A stretch of DNA of 64,000 bases from Eustoma russellianum. Taxonomy: Eukaryota > Streptophyta > Magnoliopsida > Gentianales > Gentianaceae. Positions 21,660 through 33,019 of the stretch are shown one piece after another (position 1 is the stretch's first letter; each line of letters starts with the position of its first letter). Under the pieces are notes generated by a model that had not been told where the DNA came from, did not search any database, and was given only the letters and a program-made list of their open reading frames with translations. The stretch spans positions 10,580,023-10,644,022 of the forward strand of contig AP025062.1 in the NCBI GenBank assembly GCA_036186865.1. The letters are read 5' to 3'. The translations under genes were made by a program, and so were the position numbers.

Positions 21660-24654
21660 TGTAGGATTTGCAAGGCACCACTAGAAGGGGGGGGCTTGAA
21701 TAGTTGGTGCGGAAAGTGTGGTTTTTAAAATAGTTTTGACTCAAGAACTCAGCTTCTGAAAACAGTTTCTGTTTTCAGGACCAGTTTTAAAACGTTCTTA
21801 AAACTAGGTTGTAGGTCTTCAAAAATTCTGAAATTTTGGGAGAACTTACCCTCAGATGTTATGAGTGTCTCCTAAAAATTTCAGATTTAAATTCAACCTT
21901 TTACCCCTTCAAAAATTGTTGATGGTCAGATTGCGCAAATCTGTCAGAAACGGTAGACTGATTTGAAAAATTTATTCCTATTTGTACGTAACTCCAAATG
22001 CTCTGAAATTTTAACCACTAACCCCTTATAAGTTATATTTAAATGGGCTGAAGCAGTTTTGAAAAATGATTTTGGGAAGTAAGTCAAATACGATCAAAGT
22101 CTCAACCTTTGCAAGTCTGAACATCAGACTGCACTAGTTTAAGAACTTTGGACGTTTTGAGTGACTTATACTTGTCCAAAAGGGTTTAAACTTGTGCCAA
22201 AAGAACCTAAAAACGTGTGGCTATATTTCCTGAAAGTCTCGTAATTTTTAAAATCCGTTTACTATTTTTACGAGCGTGATGAAAAAGGATAAACAGTGCT
22301 GAAACAGAATATAAGTGTTGAAGTAAATAACACCAAGAATTTTATACTGGTTCGGTTATAAACAACCTACTCCAGTCTTCGAGGACACCTTCCTCCGTTC
22401 ACACTAATGACACAACACAAAAGCACCTTACCACAGGGTTGATGGAGTTACACACCAACTCCAACCCTTTACAAACCTTGTATGATGAATACAATACACA
22501 CGAACACCACCACCTTGCAAGATTGAAGATTGATCATACCTTGATCAATCTTTTACAAAGATAAAAAATATGTGGTGGTCTAAGAGAAGCCTATTCAAGT
22601 ATATAAATGTAAGTACAACAGGCTTTTAGGAAGAAGAAAGAAAGAGAGTGTAGAAAAGAAGAGTGCTAGGCGTTTTTTTCACTTTGAATTTGCAAGACTT
22701 GTTCTTGTTTTTGTTTTGCTCTCTTGCTTCTTCTTTTAACCTTGTGGCCGTCCCCCCCTTGGGTCCTTCTCCTCTTGAAAATTATCTTCTAAGTCCTTGG
22801 GAGAATATGTGGCATCATTGTGACATGTTCTTGCTTACTTGACATCTCCTTATTGGATGATCATTAAACTCTTGCTTACTTGGCACTCATTGATTTGTTG
22901 AATGTTGTCATCACTTGATGACTAGGAAACTAAGATCATCATAGAATAATTACCATAACGTCTAAGATCATCACATAAATTAAGCAAGATAATTTTCTCA
23001 CAAAAAGGCTAAGAAAATCGGCCATGAAGTGGACTTTACATGCTGAAATTTCAGCATGTGATACATGTGCGTTCATTTCAAATCGTTACCAAGTTTTCTT
23101 TGATTTATCTCTTGAAAATAAATCACCATTTAGTAGAAGATATTTTCATCAATTTTTGAAATAAAATTAGACACTAACATGGCCAAAAAATCGGCCTAGA
23201 TGCATTACACATATGCTGAAATTTTTTGCATGTGTGATATTCAAGAATATCACATTCTTTAATTCATAAAATATTTAAAACACTTCCAAATTGTCTTCTA
23301 ATTAATCCACCTTAATCAAGACACAAAATATGAGTCATAATAATGTAAAATTCGGCCAGCACTTTAGTGCACATGCTGAATTTTCAGCATGTGTCACAAT
23401 TGTGACAAAATTTGAAACATTACCTTTTGTAGCTTCTTTCTTTAAGTCACCAACTTTGTATGCTTCATTCTTGACCAATCAATATGCCAACAAGGCTCCA
23501 CATATGCTCCATCTCAGCTGATATAGGCGTGTATAATGTGTTTGACATGTGCCGAATTTTATTTTGTAAAATAGTGCACATTTAATAATACACACATGGT
23601 ATATTCCAATCAGCCCTTAATTTAATTTTCTAGAACACTTTGAGATGTATACTATATGTAAAATTATCTAGATACATGTTGTATGATGTGCCAAAACGTT
23701 CCATGTGTCGTGTACGTAGAAAACCGAATTTTCGATGTTTATCGATTACCCGATTTTTCTCTAAATAAATTCCAACTTTTTTTTACATGTTATATATATT
23801 ATGTTACACATAATATACATAATATAAACTTTAATATTCAGCTCATAAGGCTGATTAAAGTGGCTCATGGACATATGATAAAATTGAAATTGGAATCTCC
23901 ACAATTTGGCCTTAATGTGGGGGTGATTTGTGTGTACCAACATGGAATGATTTTTTGGCTGCATATAACATGTAGGCCACGGACATTATTGATATTTTTG
24001 AGGTGTAGGGGCTAGCCATCTATTTATGGCAAGTACGTGACACGTTGGTGAAGTTCGGTATTCGCCCGATACGACAATTTTTGGTTTAGAACCTTTTAAC
24101 ATGTCATATTTAATTTTTCATCACCATGAATTATATCATATGATATAAGACCTGAATGTACTCATAAATATGAGTTAAGTATGGTGGTGTGACGTTAACG
24201 TACGTACGTAAAATATATAATGTGTCGGTAGTACGTTGGAATAAATGTGTATGTGCCTTTTTTAAAAAATCTAAAAATATATATATTTATGTATATATAT
24301 GCGTGTATATATGGCGAGAGGAGGAGGAGGAGACTTTCCTTTCTTAATCTTGTTGCCTTTGTGCCTTGTCCAAATGTTGCTTCCTTTAATGAACTACTTA
24401 GTTTAATTAACTAAGTACTTCACGTAATGAACTAGTTTAGTTCATTAATGTTGGCACCTGAAAATAGTTCAAACACAACAAATGTTTGCCATTTGATGTA
24501 AGCTTTAAAGCTTCATGACTTGTTAGTACGACAACATTTTATATGAACTATAAAAGGCAAGTTATATGCAATATGTCATGCACGTTTTTATGCAATATGT
24601 CATGCACGTTTAAATCATGTATTTTGAAATCACTCAAACCCCTTTTTCTCTACA
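21660..24654 (-). repeat. 3' LTR of copia B
   Basis: It starts TGTAGGATTTGC and ends TTTCTCTACA on the plus strand, and is close to the right LTR. Its U3 holds a perfect 20-bp palindrome (23039..23058), a near palindrome with 10-bp arms (23371..23392) and GTCACAATTGTGAC (23393..23406). Relative to it the right LTR lacks about 38 bp between two GAT triplets, and carries a few small insertions. Confidence 0.95.
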
Positions 24655-24667
24655 ATCTCTCCATTTT
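24655..24667 (-). other. Polypurine tract of B
   Basis: AAAATGGAGAGAT on the minus strand abuts the 3' LTR start TGTAGAG. Four further GGGGGAG tracts lie between 24,710 and 24,836. Confidence 0.75.
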
Positions 24668-24880
24668 GATGATTTTCAAAATAACCTACTTTCATGATTT
24701 AAATCCTATCGCTCCCCCTTCAATCATGCAAAAATTCAAAATTTGAATTTTAAATTTCAAATTCGCTCCCCCTTGATTTATGCAATCAGTATCTCTCTCC
24801 CCCTTAAATCATGCTTTCTCTCCCCCTTTATTTTGGAAAGTCAATCAAAATATGCCTGTAAATATGGAAAGAGAAACAAA

Positions 24881-25714
24881 TCAAATCAAATAAGCAGAAA
24901 TCATGCCTAATTTAGATCGAAGATTTTCGTACGTGGCTTGATTTAAGGCTATAGTAAAGATATCCACTACTTGTGCTTCTATGCGTACGTGATCTATGAC
25001 GATATCACCATTATTTACATGATCACGAAGAAAGTGGTAGCGTACTTCTATATGCTTGGCCTTAGAATGTAATACGGGGTTCTTAGACAGATTAATTGCA
25101 CTCATACTATCACAATATATAGGAATTCTATTTATGGTAATTCCAAAATTCGAAAGTTGTTGTTTTATCCATAATAATTGTGTGCAACATAGACTAAGTG
25201 CCATGTACTCAGCCTCAGTAGTGGATAAAGCTACGTTTGCTTGCTTTTTGAAAAACCATGAAATGAGTGAGTTTCCTATAAATTGGCAAGTGCCACTTAT
25301 GCTTTTTCTATCTATCTTACATCCATCGTAATCTGCATCAGTATAAGCATGTAAGTTAAATTCACAATCTTTATCATACCAAATGCCTAAGGTGGGCGTG
25401 TGCTTAATATAGCGGAATATTCTTTTTACCGCATTATAGTGAGACACCTTAGGTTGACTTTGAAAACGTGCACACATGCATACACTGAACGTGATATCAG
25501 GCCTACTAGCAGTAAGATATAGCAAACAACCAATCATAGATCTATATAAGGCATTATCAAAATCTTTACCATGTTCATCTTTATCCAATTTAGTAGTGAC
25601 ACTCATAGGGGTGGGGGATGGTTTTAAATTTTCAAAGTTGAACTTTTTAATCATGTCATTTACATATTTAGCTTGGCTTATGTGAATGCCTCTACTCATT
25701 TGTTTAATCTGCAA
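24881..25714 (-). pseudogene. RNase H of copia B
   Basis: 277 open codons carry QIKQMSRGIHISQAKYV, TASRPDITFSV, the RNase H motif YTDADYDGC, TTEAEY and CDSMSAINLS, through to the natural end AYLI at 24,881. The domain itself looks intact, but it is frameshifted relative to the RT. Confidence 0.9.
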
Positions 25715-26700
25715 GCCAAGAAAATAATGTCATCAATATAGATTTCAAATTCGTATTTCATGCAATTTTCAAAATCTTCAACAAGTTTATGTGAGGTAGA
25801 ACCGAAAATAATGTCATCAACGTAGATTTGAATAATAAGTAAATCCGACTTATCTTGTTTCAAAAATAATGTACTATCTATAGTATCTCGTTTAAAACCA
25901 TTTTCTAAAAGGAAAGTAGCAAAACGATCATACCATGCTCTAGGTGCTTGCTCTAGTCCGTATAGTGCCTTCTTTAGTTTGTACACGTGATCGAGATGTT
26001 TCAAATCTTCAAAACCGGGTGGTTGTTTCACGTATACCTCTTCTTGTATGAATCCATTTAGGAATGCACTTTTTACGTCTATTTGATAAAGTTTAAAATC
26101 TTTCATGCAAGCAACGGCAAGTAGAAGTCGTATAGCTTCTAGACGTGCTACGGGTGCAAATGTTTCATCATAGTCAATTCCTTCTTCTTGATTATAGCCT
26201 TGTGCTGCAAGTCTAGCTTTATTTCTAATGACCTTTCCTTCTTCATTCATTTTATTTCTAAACACCCACTTTGTGCCTATTATGGTCTTATCCTGTGGTC
26301 ATGGCACTAAATCCCATACATCATTTCTGACAAATTGATTAAGCTCATCATGCATAGCATCAATCCAAGAAGAATCACTCAAAGCATCAGACACATTTTT
26401 GGGCTCAATTTTGGAAATCATAGCATGAAATTGATTTATTTCATCCGAAGTTATTCTTCTACGTGGCCGCACACCGTGAGTGATATCGTCTATAATGAGA
26501 TCATGTGGGTGATCTCTATGCGATCTTGGTTGATTATTTTCTATGTTATCATGCATTTCTAAGTGATCATGCATTTCTAGTGTATCATGCATATCATGCA
26601 TATCAAACGTGTCATCATCATCATTCAACACGGGTTTCAATTCAAAATCACCATCATATTCTTTATCTTCATCAATCTCACCAAATTCATTAAACTTCAC
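25715..26700 (-). pseudogene. Linker and reverse transcriptase of copia B
   Basis: An acidic linker precedes SSWIDAMHDELNQF and VWDLVP. There a TGA (26299..26301) stands where an Arg codon CGA is expected. The frame reads on as the RT: GTKWVFRNKMNE, DYDETFAPVARLEAI, VKSAFLNGFIQEEVY and IYVDDIIFGS, with the catalytic YVDD intact. Near its end, after MKYEFE, a copy of the YVDD-coding stretch (25720..25745 against 25804..25829) replaces the expected MSMMGEL-type segment. The frame then shifts before the RNase H part. Confidence 0.9.
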
Positions 26701-27606
26701 ATGAATAGATTCTATGATTTGTCTAGTGAGAGGATCATAACATCTATATGCTTTTGAATTTACAGAATATCCAACAAAGATGCATTCAATTGATTAAGAC
26801 TCAAATTTATCTAAATTGTCTTTTTTATTTAGAACAAAACATTTACAGCCAAACACACGAAAATAGTCAATTTTAGGCATGCGATCATTTAATATCTCAT
26901 AAGGCGTCTTGTTTATTTTCTTTCTAATGGACAAGTGATTCACTATGTAACATGCACAATTTACGGCTTCCGCCCACAGAAATCTAGGCAATTTATTTTT
27001 GCATAACATAGTTCTAGCGATTTCTTGTAATGTTCTATTCTTTCTTTCTACTACTCCATTTAATTGTGGAGTTCTAGGTGGCGAAAACTCATGCTTGATT
27101 CCTTTTTCTTCGCAAAATGAAATCATTTCCTTGTTCTTAAATTCACCGCCTCTGTCGCTTCTTATCTTTTTCACATTGAATCCATATTGATTTTCAAGTT
27201 GTTTGATTAATTTCGCAATCTCAATGGCACTATCATCCTTATGTGCAAGAAATAAAGTCCAAGTATAATGAGAAAAATCATCAACAATTACGCATGCATA
27301 GTGACGCCCACCGAGGCTTGTAGTGCGACTAGGACCAAACAAATCAATGTGTAATAATTCTAAAACTCTAGTCGTGCTTATTTCATTCTTAGGTTTAAGT
27401 GACTCGCGTGTTTGTTTGCCTTTTATGCAAGATTCACAAAACTGAAAGTTGTCTAAATCAAGCGTAGGCAATCCCCGTATTAAGTTCTTTTGTTGGAGTT
27501 TTTCTAGTGTAGAAATACCAATGTGTCCTAAACATCTATGCCACAAATTTACGTTAGGTTCATTTGACATGAAACACTTAACTTTAGCGTCTAACATATC
27601 ATCCAT
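26700..27606 (-). pseudogene. Integrase of copia B
   Basis: The HHCC zinc domain (LWHRCLGHIG and CESCIKGKQ) is followed by a full catalytic core: HIDLFGP (D), IRSDRGGEF (D) and LNGVVERKNRTLQ (E). All three catalytic residues are kept. FLWAEAVNCACY and FRVFGCKCFV follow. The frame is stopped by TAA at 26794..26796. The same frame then continues as ECIFVGYSVNSKAY to 26,700. A single nonsense codon therefore broke the domain. Confidence 0.9.
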
Positions 27607-27977
27607 AGAAAGCGTAAAGATGTTTCCTTCTCGTTTTTCTTTTTAAAACGGTTTTCTCTATTTTTATTTATTATATTGCAATAAGGGTGGGTGAAACACA
27701 CATCAAAGCCATTGTCAATAAATTGCGAAATGCTAAGAAGATTATAAGATAAGTTGCTTACCAAAAATACATTGAAATTTGAAGAGTTCTTGGGGTTTCC
27801 AATTGTACCTTTTCCGATGATCTTGCCTTCATTGTTGTCTCCAAAGGTCATGAATCCACTTTTTGTGACCTTCTTTAATTTTGTGAACAAGCTCGGCTCA
27901 CCCGTCATGTGCCTCGAGCAACCACTGTCAAGGAACCACTTGATAGATGTGTCTTTTGATGTGTGGGCTCCCTGCAA
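27591..27977 (-). pseudogene. Aspartic protease of copia B
   Basis: WFLDSGCSRHMTG is an intact retropepsin active-site motif. SYNLLSISQ closes the domain. A frameshift near an A-rich run around 27,640 breaks the join to the pre-integrase domain, which begins in another frame at 27,606. Confidence 0.88.
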
Positions 27978-28032
27978 TGTGCAAAAATGATTTAGTTACC
28001 CTTTTAATTTTGGGTCCTTACGAGTTAGTTAT

Positions 28033-29960
28033 TCACTTATAAGTAAAAGTACCTTTTGGTACCCATACTTGGGTGATTCTTCTCGGTCTAGCAAATGGCA
28101 AGAATGTAGATGAAGGTGCAATGTAGTAAACATGTGGTGAGTGCACTTTGGGCCTTTGGCCAAGAAATCCTTTATACTCACTATATGTAGGACGTTTTTG
28201 ATATGTCCTTGTGTTTGTGTGCGTAGTATGTGATCTAGATGAATGAAATGGATGACGTGTATGCATCACTTGTTTCTTCTCATATCTATATGGCACAAAA
28301 TTGTATTTTGTATGATATGAGGAAGAAGTGGGGCGTGAGGAGGGGAGAGAGAGTCTTTGCGTCATCTTAAACGCCGTTTTTGTTTTTGGGGTGTCTAATT
28401 TCTTAGACACTACGAACTTAGTTGGTTTGATGAATACTTCATTTGTTTCAACGTATCCCAAACCCGTTTTATCACTGTCATGCTTTTGTGATAAGATAAT
28501 ACGATGTAACATGTTAGATCCCGTATCAAACTGTTTCATCATTTTCTCTAAGTCTGTATTCCTTGATTTCAAACTCGAAATCTCGGACTTCATTTCATTA
28601 TTTTGTGTGGTCAATGATGAAATCTCTGTTTTTAATGCATTAATGATGCATGATGACTCTTCTTTAGAATCGTTTAATTGAGCGACAATATTTTCGTTAG
28701 AAGATTTTAACATCTTCTTGTCTTCAATTAATCGCTTCTTTTCTTTAGCGAGAGTCTTAGTTAATTTGTGCAGTTCTAAGTATTGACTAAAAAGATCATC
28801 ATAAGAAGGCTCAGAGTCAGAATCAGAGTCAGAAGATACCTCATTCGATGCTTTGGACACAAAGCATACTTGTGCAGTCTCCTCTTCAGTTTCAGTCTTG
28901 GAATCCGATGTATCACTCATAGTGGAGGCTTCGAGAGCCCGTTTCCTTTGCTTAGGTTCTGAGACGAGTCTATTCTTGTTCTGATCCTTGTCAGGGTATT
29001 TATTTGTTTGCTTGTCCTTATTAGGACAGTCATATGATAAATGTCCAAGTTTGCCGCATTCATAACATCTAACATCCTTATCGTTTGTCTTGTTCTTATT
29101 TCTTTTAGTCGAGGTGGCCTTATTTTTGTTTCTAAATGACTTGCTCATGAATTTTCTTAAACCTTTAGCCAATAGAATTAAGTCATCGTGATCCGATTTA
29201 GAATCACTATCATCTACGTGATCGGAAGAAGTATAGACGTATTCATTTGATTTAAAAGCAATAGCTTTACCTTGCTTTGATGATTCCGATTTACGTATGG
29301 TGAGTTTGTTCTCATAAACCTTGAGTGATCCAATTAATTCTTCCATCTTAATTGACTTAGTTTCTTTGCTTTCTTCTATTGTCGTTACTTTAGGGTCCCA
29401 CTCGGATGGTAGGCTTCGCAAGACTTTTTGTACCTTTTTCTGCATAGTAAAAGCTTTGCCAAGAGACTCAAGAGAATTGTAAATGTTAGTCAAGCGAAGA
29501 TCCATATCAACGATAGATTCATTGGCCAATAATTTAAACGACTCGAGTATAGACATAAGCATGTTTATCTTGAACTCTTTTACTTGACTAGTGCCTTTGT
29601 GTTTCATTTCAAGTATTCTCCACATTTCTTGTGCACTAGAACAGTTTCAGACATAATTAGACTCACTCTTAATACATTTAAAAGTAATTGCATAGACCTA
29701 ACGTTCATGCTTAGTCTCTTTTTATCTTCACTTATATATTCTTGTCTAGGTTTAACGAAATCTAGTGTGACTCCATCTACGGTGGATAACTTAGATGGAA
29801 CAAAAGGACCATCTTCTATAATTGACCAAAGATCAATATCAATTGCCATAAGAAAGAGCTTCATTCTTAATTTCCATTGAATGAAAGACTCACCGTCAAA
29901 AAGAGGAGGCCTTTGGTTCGACATACCTTCTTGCTCGGTTTTGAAGTTTGTGGTTGCCAT
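28033..29960 (-). pseudogene. Gag of copia B
   Basis: The start is MATTNF at 29,960; the longer frame above it runs into the PBS region. The gag domain reads PPLFDGESFIQWKLRMKLFL, then a frameshift near 29,645 moves it to the frame starting EMWRILEMKH. The long C-terminal part carries a CCHC knuckle (CYECGKLGHLSYDC), an acidic serine-rich linker and a coiled coil (KRLIEDKKMLKSSNENIVAQ region). It ends with a basic tail and a stop at 28,033. Knuckle plus coiled coil in one long Gag is typical of SIRE-type elements. One frameshift is enough to inactivate it. Confidence 0.88.
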
Positions 29961-30000
29961 CTCACTTGAATCATTGGATCCTTTGAAGTGAGTGTTCCCG

Positions 30001-30013
30001 CACTCTGATACCA
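30001..30013 (-). other. Primer binding site of B
   Basis: TGGTATCAGAGTG lies two bases inside the 5' LTR on the minus strand. It is complementary to initiator Met tRNA except near its end. Confidence 0.85.
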
Positions 30014-30015
30014 CT

Positions 30016-33014
30016 TGTAGGATCTTCAAGGCACCACTAGAAGAGGGGGGTTGAATAGTTGGTGCGGAAAGTGTGGTTTTTAAAATAGTTTTGACTCAAG
30101 AACTCAGCTTCTGAAAACAGTTTCTGTTTTCAGGACCAGTATGGTTTTAAAACTAGGTTGTAGGTCTTCAAAAATTCTAAACTTTTGAGAGAACTTATCC
30201 TCAGATGTTATAAGTGTCTCCTAAAAATTTCAGATTTAAATTCAACTTTTCACCCCTTCAAAAATCGTTGATGGTCAGATTGCGTGAATCTGCGAGAAAC
30301 GGTAGACTGATTTGAAAAATTTATTCCTATTTGTACGTAACTCCAAATGCTCTGAAATTTTAACCACTAACCCCTTATAAGTTATATTTAAACTTTCTGA
30401 AACATTTTTTAAAATTTCTTTTGGGAAGTAAGTGAAATACGATCAAAGTCTCAACCTTTGCAAGCCTGAAAATCAGACTGCACTAGTTTCAGAACTTTGG
30501 ACGTTTGAGTGACTTATACTTGTCCAAAAGGGTTGCAACTTGTGCCAAAAGAACCTTAAAACATGTGGCTATGTTTCTTGAAAGTTTTGTAATTTTTGAA
30601 ATCTTTTTACTATTTTTACGAGCGTGATTAAAAAGGATAAATAGTGCTAAAACAGAATATAAGTGCTGAAAGTAAATGACACCAATAATTTTATACTGGT
30701 TCGGTTATAAACAACCTACTCCAGTCTTCGAGGACACCTTCCTCGGTTCACACTAATCACACAACACAAAAATACCTTACCACAGGATTGATGGAGTTAC
30801 ACACCAACTCCAACCCTTTACAAACCTTGTATGATGAATACAATACACACGAACACCACCACCTTGCAAGATTGAAGATTGATCACACCTTGATCAATCT
30901 TTTACAAAGATAAAGAATATGTGGTGGTCTAAGAGAAGCCTATTCAAGTATATGAATGTAAGTACAATAGGCTTTTAGGAAGAATAAAGAAAGAGAGTGT
31001 AGAAAAAAAGAGTGCTAAGCGTTTTTTTCACTTTGAATTTGCAAGACTTGTTCTTGTTTTTGTTTTGGTCTCTTGCTTCTTCTTTTAACCTTGTGGCCGT
31101 CCCCCCCTTGGGTCCTTCTCCTATTGAAAATTATCTTCTAAGTCCTTGGGAGAATATGTGGCATCATTGTGACATGTTCTTGCTTACTTGGCATCTCCTT
31201 ATTGGATGATCATTAAACTCTTGCTTACGTGGCACTCATTGATTTGTTGAATGTTGTCATCACTTGATGACTAGGAAAATCTGAGAATTCCACTAAAACA
31301 TGTGCCAAAATCAACATAGAATAATTACCATAACTTCCAAGATCATCACATAAATTAAGCAAGATAATTTTCTCACAAAAAGGTTAAGAAAATCGGCCAT
31401 GAAGTGGACTTTACATGCTGAAATTTCAGCATGTGATACATGGGTGTTCATTTCAAACTGTTACCAAGTTTTCTTTTATTTATCTCTTGAAAATAAATCA
31501 CCATTTAGTAGAAGATATTTTCATCAATTTTGGGAATAAAATTAGACACTAACAATGGCCAAAAAATCAGCCTAGATATTCAAGAATATCACATTATTTA
31601 ATTCATAAAATATTTAAAACACTTCCAAATTATCTTCTAATTAATCCACCTTAATCAAGACACAAAATATGAGTCACAATAATGTAAAATTCGGCCAGCA
31701 CTTTAGTGCACATGCTGAATTTTCAGCATGTGTCACAATTGTGACAAAATTTGAAACATTACCTTTTGTAGCTTCTTTCTTTAAGTCACCAAATTTGTAT
31801 GCTTCATTCTTGACCAATCAATATGCCAACAAGGCTCCACATATGCTCCATCTCAGCTGATATAGGCGTGTATAATGTGTTTGACATGTGCCGAATTTTA
31901 TTTTGTAAAATAGTGCACATTTAATAATACACACATGGTATATTCCAATCAGCCCTTAATTTAATTTTCTAGAACACTTTGAGATGTATACTATATGTAA
32001 AAGTATCTAGATACATGTTGTATGATGTGCCAAAAACGTTCCATGTGTCGTGTACGTAGAAAACCGAATTTTTGATGTTTATCGATTACCCGATTTTTCT
32101 CTAAATAAATTCCAACTTTTTGCACATGTTATATATATTATGTTACACATAATATACATAATATAAACTTTAATATTCAGCTCATAAGGCTGATTAAAGT
32201 GGCGCCTCGACATGTAACAAAATTGAAATTGGAATCTCCACAATTTGGCCTTAATGTGGGGTGATTTGTGTGTACCAACATGGAATGATTTTATGGCTGC
32301 ATATAGCATGTAGGCCACAAACATTATTGATATTTTTGAGGTGTAGGGGCTGGCCATCTATTTATGGCAAGTACGTGACACCTTGGCGAAGTTTCGGTAT
32401 TCGCCCGATACGACAATTTTTGGTTTAGAACCTTTTAACGTGTCATATTTAATTTGTCATCACCATGACTTATATCATATGATATAAGACCTGAATATAC
32501 TCATAAATATGAGTTAAGTATGGTGGTGTGACGTTAACGTACGTATGTAAAATATATAACGTGTCGGTAGTACGTTGGAATAAATGTGTATGTGCCTTTT
32601 TCAAAAAATCTGAATATATATATATATATTTACGTGTATATATATGCGTGTATATATGGTGAGAGGAGGAGGAGGAGACTTTTCTTTCTTAATCTTGTTG
32701 CCTTTGTGCCTTGTCCAAATGTTGCTTCCTTTAATGAACTACTTAGTTTAATTAACTAAGTACTTCACTTAATAAACTAGTTTAGTTCATTAATTTTGGC
32801 ACCTGAAAATAGTTCAAACATAACAAATGTTTGCCATTTGATGTAAGCTTTAAAGCTTCATGGCTCGTTAGTACGACAACATTTTATATGAACTATATAA
32901 GGCAAGTTATATGCAATATGTCATGCACATTTATGTCATGCACGTTTTTATGCAATATGTCATGCACGTTTAAATCATGTATTTTGAAATCACTCAAACT
33001 CCTTTTTCTCTACA
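30016..33014 (-). repeat. 5' LTR of copia B
   Basis: It starts TGTAGGATCTTC and ends TTTCTCTACA. It contains the same palindromes as the left LTR at about 31,411 and 31,709. Read on the minus strand, its 3' end is followed by the PBS. Confidence 0.95.
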
Positions 33015-33019
33015 CCACC
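33015..33019. repeat. Target duplication of B, right
   Basis: CCACC after CTCTACA. Sequence of E continues at 33020. Confidence 0.85.

Larger units (their letters stand above)
21660..33014 (-). mobile_element. SIRE-like Ty1/copia element B
   Basis: This 11,355-bp element has LTRs of 2,995 bp (left) and 2,999 bp (right), flanked by CCACC at 21655..21659 and 33015..33019. PBS and PPT are adjacent to the LTRs. Long LTRs, a gag with one zinc knuckle followed by a coiled coil, and the CACCACTAGA terminus are features of the SIRE/Maximus lineage. Gag, protease, integrase, RT and RNase H are all present but broken. No envelope-like ORF exists: only about 225 bp separate the RNase H stop from the 3' LTR. 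Confidence 0.92.

Noticed and set aside
23330..23521. 63-codon frame present twice (also 31669..31860)
   Set aside because: It lies in both LTRs of B and covers the palindromes. Duplication reflects the LTR pair, and there is no sign of coding constraint.
24655..24880. Envelope-like ORF expected in SIRE-type elements
   Set aside because: Only about 225 bp lie between the RNase H stop and the LTR, with no open frame.
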